Assembly: GCF_021261325.1 (NCBI RefSeq)
Contig: NZ_JAJSBI010000003.1
Coordinates: 248,001 to 312,000, forward strand
From: Streptomyces guryensis
Lineage (GTDB): Bacteria; Actinomycetota; Actinomycetes; Streptomycetales; Streptomycetaceae
Direction of reading: 5' to 3'
DNA: 64,000 bases
Shown here: one piece after another, positions 61,100-64,000 of the stretch
How positions within the stretch are numbered: position 1 is the first letter of the stretch
How the letters are laid out: every line of letters begins with the position of its first letter
Made by a program: the position numbers and the translations under genes
The notes under the pieces: generated by a model
Database searches by the model: none
What the model saw: only the letters and a program-made list of their open reading frames with translations
Told to the model about the DNA's origin: nothing

Positions 61100-61547
61100 G
61101 CGGAGCGCGGCGGCGGTTGACGGATCTCTGACCGTCCGCGGGCCGACCACCTTGCGGGGTCAGGCCTGCGGTGGGTGACGAACACCGGGCCGCGCACGGC
61201 CTTCTGGCTTTCAGCACGGTCGACCGAGCCCGGCCCTCAGGTCGTCTGCCGCACCGCTGAGGCTCGACCTCGACGGCGGCTCACCGGTGCCGCATTCCCA
61301 TGCAGTGCCTGCTCGGCCGGCTTCCCAGGGTTCGCCGGACCCGCTGCAGGCCGCCCGGGCCTCCCCTCGGCGGCCTGGGCCATGTGAAGAAGAGAAGCAG
61401 GGAAGTGTCACCTGCTGACCACCAGGTGACCGCTGCCCACCGGGCTCTTTGCCGGATCCCAGGAAACGATTGGGAGACGTCAGCGCGAGCAACCGGCCGC
61501 CGATGCACCGCGCGAAAATACCCGAACCACCGTTGGAAGGACATGCC
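61100..61547. other. 448-bp intergenic region with an 8-bp inverted repeat
   Basis: No credible gene is present. GTCACCTG (61407-61414) and CAGGTGAC (61423-61430) are exact inverted repeats separated by 8 bp, about 120 bp before the esterase start. They may be a regulator site, perhaps for the AraC protein, although AraC-family sites are more often direct repeats. GGAAGG before 61548 is the ribosome site of the esterase. Confidence 0.5.
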
Positions 61548-62984
61548 ATGACCGCCACCGCTCCCAAGGCCCCAACTGCACCAGGGGTCCGGTCCTGGTG
61601 GGGGATCCCGTACGCCACCGCCGAGCGATACCGCCGCCCCGTGGTCGCGGTCTTCGACCCGGACCGCCCCTACGACCGCAAGGGCGTCGTCTCCGTCCAG
61701 CCCGACAGCGGCGACTGGCTCGAAGCGGACAGCGGGATGGGGGAGGACTGCCTGAACCTGAACGTGTGGGCCCCCGAGCAGCCGGCCGGCAAGGCGCTCC
61801 CGGTGACCGTGTACATCCACGGCGGCGGATTCGAGTACGGCGCGAACACACAGATCACCTCGAACGCCGCCGGTCTCGCCGCGTCCGGGCGGGTGGTGAG
61901 TGTGTCGATCAACTACCGGCTCGGCGCCCTGGGCGCGCTCTCGCTGTCGCAGTACGGCGGGCTGCTCGCCGAGGCCGACAACCTCTTCCTGCAGGACGTC
62001 ATCGCCGCGCTGACCTGGGTCAGGCAGAACATCGCCCACTTCGGCGGCGACCCCGACCAGGTCACGGTCTACGGCCACAGCGCCGGCGCCTACTCCACCT
62101 TCGGACTGCTCGGCGCCTCCTCCGCCAACGGCCTGTACCGGCGACTGGCCGGGTTCTCCGGCGGGCCCGCTCGTATCGTCCCGGCCTGGTGGGCCGAGGA
62201 GCTCGCGCACCGGTTCGTCACCGAACTCGGCGTCGCGGACAACCCCGACAAGCTGCTCGGCCTCGACGCGGCTTCCCTGATGGCCGCCCTGCGCAAGGTC
62301 TGTCCGACAGATCTCGGAGTCCGTGGCGGGGTGGACAACCAGGCGACCGGCGTCGTCCTGCACACCGGACGGCCCGGCGCGGTGGTGCACGCCCACCCCA
62401 TGGATGTCCTGGCCTCGGGCTCCCACCGTGACGTCGACGTGCTGCTGAGCATGGCGAGTGACGACATGGGCTGGTGGGTGGCGAACGATCTCGACCGTTT
62501 CGACCCGCACACGCTCGACCGTGTCACCGACGAGGTCGTCCGGTGGCGCATTCCCCGCTCCCGGGCGAAGAAGATCGTCGATGCCCACGACCAGGGCGCC
62601 CGTACCCCGGCCGAGGTCCGTGCCGCGCTCATGGCGGACTACCTCTTCGCGCTCCCCGCCGCCCGCGGCGCCCTGGCGCACGCCGCGGCGGGCGGCAACG
62701 CCCATCTCCTGATGATCGGGCCCGCCGTGGGTGCGCCCGCCGTACACGGCACCGAGATGTACGCCCTGGTCGGTCAGGAGAAGCCGGGCCGCAGTCCCGA
62801 ACTGGCCGAGCGTGACACGCGTGTCCGCGACGTCGTGCTCGACTTCGCCACCGGCGGGCAGACCCGTCTGTGGCCCGCCGTCACGGACCGGCCCATCTCG
62901 GGGAGCGTCGGCAACCCGCCCTTCGAGGCCGATGCCCACTACCAGGCGGCGCTCGACCTGTGGGAGGGCATCGACCGCCCCTGA
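61548..62984 (+). CDS. Type B carboxylesterase
   Basis: A 478-residue carboxylesterase/lipase of the alpha/beta hydrolase family. The oxyanion hole is YIHGGGFEYGA, the nucleophile Ser is in VYGHSAGAYSTFGLL, and FGGDPDQVTVYGHS follows the family. The N-terminal WWGIPYATAERYRRP fits the type B fold. The catalytic Glu and His are in the middle and C-terminal thirds but cannot be pinned down by eye. No signal peptide is visible, so it is cytosolic. Start ATG 61548 follows GGAAGG. Confidence 0.9.
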   Translation: MTATAPKAPTAPGVRSWWGIPYATAERYRRPVVAVFDPDRPYDRKGVVSVQPDSGDWLEADSGMGEDCLNLNVWAPEQPAGKALPVTVYIHGGGFEYGANTQITSNAAGLAASGRVVSVSINYRLGALGALSLSQYGGLLAEADNLFLQDVIAALTWVRQNIAHFGGDPDQVTVYGHSAGAYSTFGLLGASSANGLYRRLAGFSGGPARIVPAWWAEELAHRFVTELGVADNPDKLLGLDAASLMAALRKVCPTDLGVRGGVDNQATGVVLHTGRPGAVVHAHPMDVLASGSHRDVDVLLSMASDDMGWWVANDLDRFDPHTLDRVTDEVVRWRIPRSRAKKIVDAHDQGARTPAEVRAALMADYLFALPAARGALAHAAAGGNAHLLMIGPAVGAPAVHGTEMYALVGQEKPGRSPELAERDTRVRDVVLDFATGGQTRLWPAVTDRPISGSVGNPPFEADAHYQAALDLWEGIDRP

Positions 62985-63042
62985 CGGCCACCGGGCGATA
63001 CGGCACCGCGCACCACGGGGCGAACAGGACAAGGAACTCGAC

Positions 63043-64000
63043 ATGAGTCAACCGACAGCAGCCGGCGGCGCCGCACAGGCGACGATGCGGGCCGTCGTCG
63101 TCACCCGGCCCGGCGGCCTCGACGCACTGGAGATCAAGGACGTCCCGGTGCCCGTCCGCAAGCCCGGCTGGGTGCGGATCAAGGTGAAGGCGTTCGGCGT
63201 CAACGAGTCCGAGGTCACCACCCGCAAGGGTGAGTCGGACGCGGAGGTCACCTACCCGCGCATCCCCGGCATCGAGGGCGTCGGCCTCGTCGACCTGGCC
63301 GACGAGGACAGCGGGCTGCGGCCGGGACAGCAGGTGGCCACGATGATGGGCGGCATGGGCCGCTCGTACGACGGCGCGTACGCCCAGTACGTGACTGTCC
63401 CAGCGGCGCAGGTCATCCCGTTCGAGACCGGCCTGCCGTGGGATGTCGTCGGTGCGCTGCCGGAGATGTTCCAGACCGCCTACGGATCGCTGACCACCGG
63501 CCTGGACCTCCGGGCCGGGCAGACGCTGCTGATTCGCGGAGGCACCTCCACGGTCGGGCTGAGCGCGGCCACGATCGCGAAGGATTTGGGAGCCACCGTG
63601 CTGGCCACCACCCGCAGCCCAAAGAGGGCAGGCGAACTGCGGGCCGCGGGCGTCGACCATCCCCTCGGCGACAACGGCACCATCGCCGACCAGGTGCGCG
63701 AGCTGATGCCGGACGGTGTCGACGCCGTACTGGAGCTGGTGGGCTGCTCGGTCCTGGCCGACACCCTCCGCACCGTCCGCCGGCACGGCACGGTCTGCTT
63801 CACGGGAGCCCTGGCGGGCCAGTGGACGATTCCCGACTTCTCCCCGTTCATGATTCCGGGCGGGGTGCGGCTGACGTCCTACGGCGGTCAGGCCGCCGAC
63901 CTCCCGGCCGACGTCCTCGCCCACCAGCTCCAGGCCATCGCCGCGGGGCGCCTCAGAGTCCCGGTTGCGAAGGTCTACCACGGTCTGGGGCAGGTCCGTG
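63043..64000 (+). CDS. Zinc-type alcohol dehydrogenase/quinone oxidoreductase-like protein (3' end outside window)
   Basis: About 319 codons to the window edge, still open. It is a medium-chain dehydrogenase/reductase of the quinone oxidoreductase group: GroES-like part MRAVVVTRPGGLDALEIKDV and KVKAFGVNESEVTTRKGESD, then a Rossmann fold with IRGGTSTVGLSAATIAKDLG and VDAVLELVGCSVLADTLRTV. Structural zinc Cys residues are lacking, so it is probably zinc-free and NADPH-dependent. AAGGAACTC precedes the ATG at 63043. It follows the esterase after 58 bp and probably belongs to the same unit. Confidence 0.88.
   Translation, partial: MSQPTAAGGAAQATMRAVVVTRPGGLDALEIKDVPVPVRKPGWVRIKVKAFGVNESEVTTRKGESDAEVTYPRIPGIEGVGLVDLADEDSGLRPGQQVATMMGGMGRSYDGAYAQYVTVPAAQVIPFETGLPWDVVGALPEMFQTAYGSLTTGLDLRAGQTLLIRGGTSTVGLSAATIAKDLGATVLATTRSPKRAGELRAAGVDHPLGDNGTIADQVRELMPDGVDAVLELVGCSVLADTLRTVRRHGTVCFTGALAGQWTIPDFSPFMIPGGVRLTSYGGQAADLPADVLAHQLQAIAAGRLRVPVAKVYHGLGQVR

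Overview
The window is a stretch of Streptomyces chromosome. It is very GC-rich, many genes start with GTG, the coding strands are dense, and the families are streptomycete: WhiB-like protein, SigE-family ECF sigma factor, DasR-type chitinase promoter, roadblock proteins, DUF1707 protein and an SpoIIE-type phosphatase with an anti-sigma kinase fold. No rRNA, tRNA, CRISPR array or insertion sequence was seen.

Region 1 (1-3.2 kb) holds the end of an ECF sigma factor locus and a secreted GH18 chitinase. The chitinase promoter carries two DasR-type operators and appears to give a leaderless mRNA.

Region 2 (3.2-15.0 kb) is a Tad/Flp type IVb pilus locus: CpaB-like, TadZ-like, two TadE-like, TadA, TadB, TadC, a histidine kinase and response regulator pair, the Flp pilin, a TadG-like protein, a lipoprotein and an OmpA-like protein. 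There is no secretin, as expected without an outer membrane. The response regulator has an AT-richer linker containing a TTA (bldA) codon and lacks the usual receiver lysine. The likely prepilin peptidase lies apart, at 20.8 kb.

Region 3 (15.0-20.2 kb) looks like accessory DNA: a small GntR regulator facing three tiny overlapping genes across a perfect palindrome, a Uma2 nuclease, a toxin-antitoxin pair, a GNAT acetyltransferase, and a divergent SDR/LysR pair with a clear operator.

Region 4 (20.2-32.4 kb) has DUF192, the prepilin peptidase, a truncated reductase remnant, an LLM oxidoreductase, a methyltransferase, an AlkZ-like protein, a cis-prenyl transferase, PIN-PhoH, a lytic transglycosylase, an AI-2E family exporter and an orphan roadblock module. 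A gap at 24.8-25.5 kb contains two strong hairpins, one a textbook terminator, with no gene to terminate.

Region 5 (32.4-42.3 kb) has a PadR-controlled ABC exporter, an SPFH/ribbon-helix-helix pair with a palindromic operator, a bifunctional penicillin-binding protein with a PTQT-repeat tail, and a phosphatase/kinase regulator with a SigB-like promoter.

Region 6 (42.6-59.5 kb) is conserved core: both fumarase classes, a DUF1707 protein, a Wbl protein, glpX, xseA/xseB, ispH, ppgK, ychF and rarA. Region 7 (59.5-64 kb) has an MmcQ/YjbR protein, an AraC regulator, a carboxylesterase and a truncated quinone-oxidoreductase-like gene.

Dispersed intergenic repeats of the CCGTCCGGCGT...GAGGACGAGGCCGTTCAGGCCG type recur at 30.5, 36.2, 46.6 and 54.2 kb. 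In two places they form the C-terminus of a protein. Many regulators here have TANNNT boxes 6-7 nt before the start codon, consistent with leaderless transcripts.
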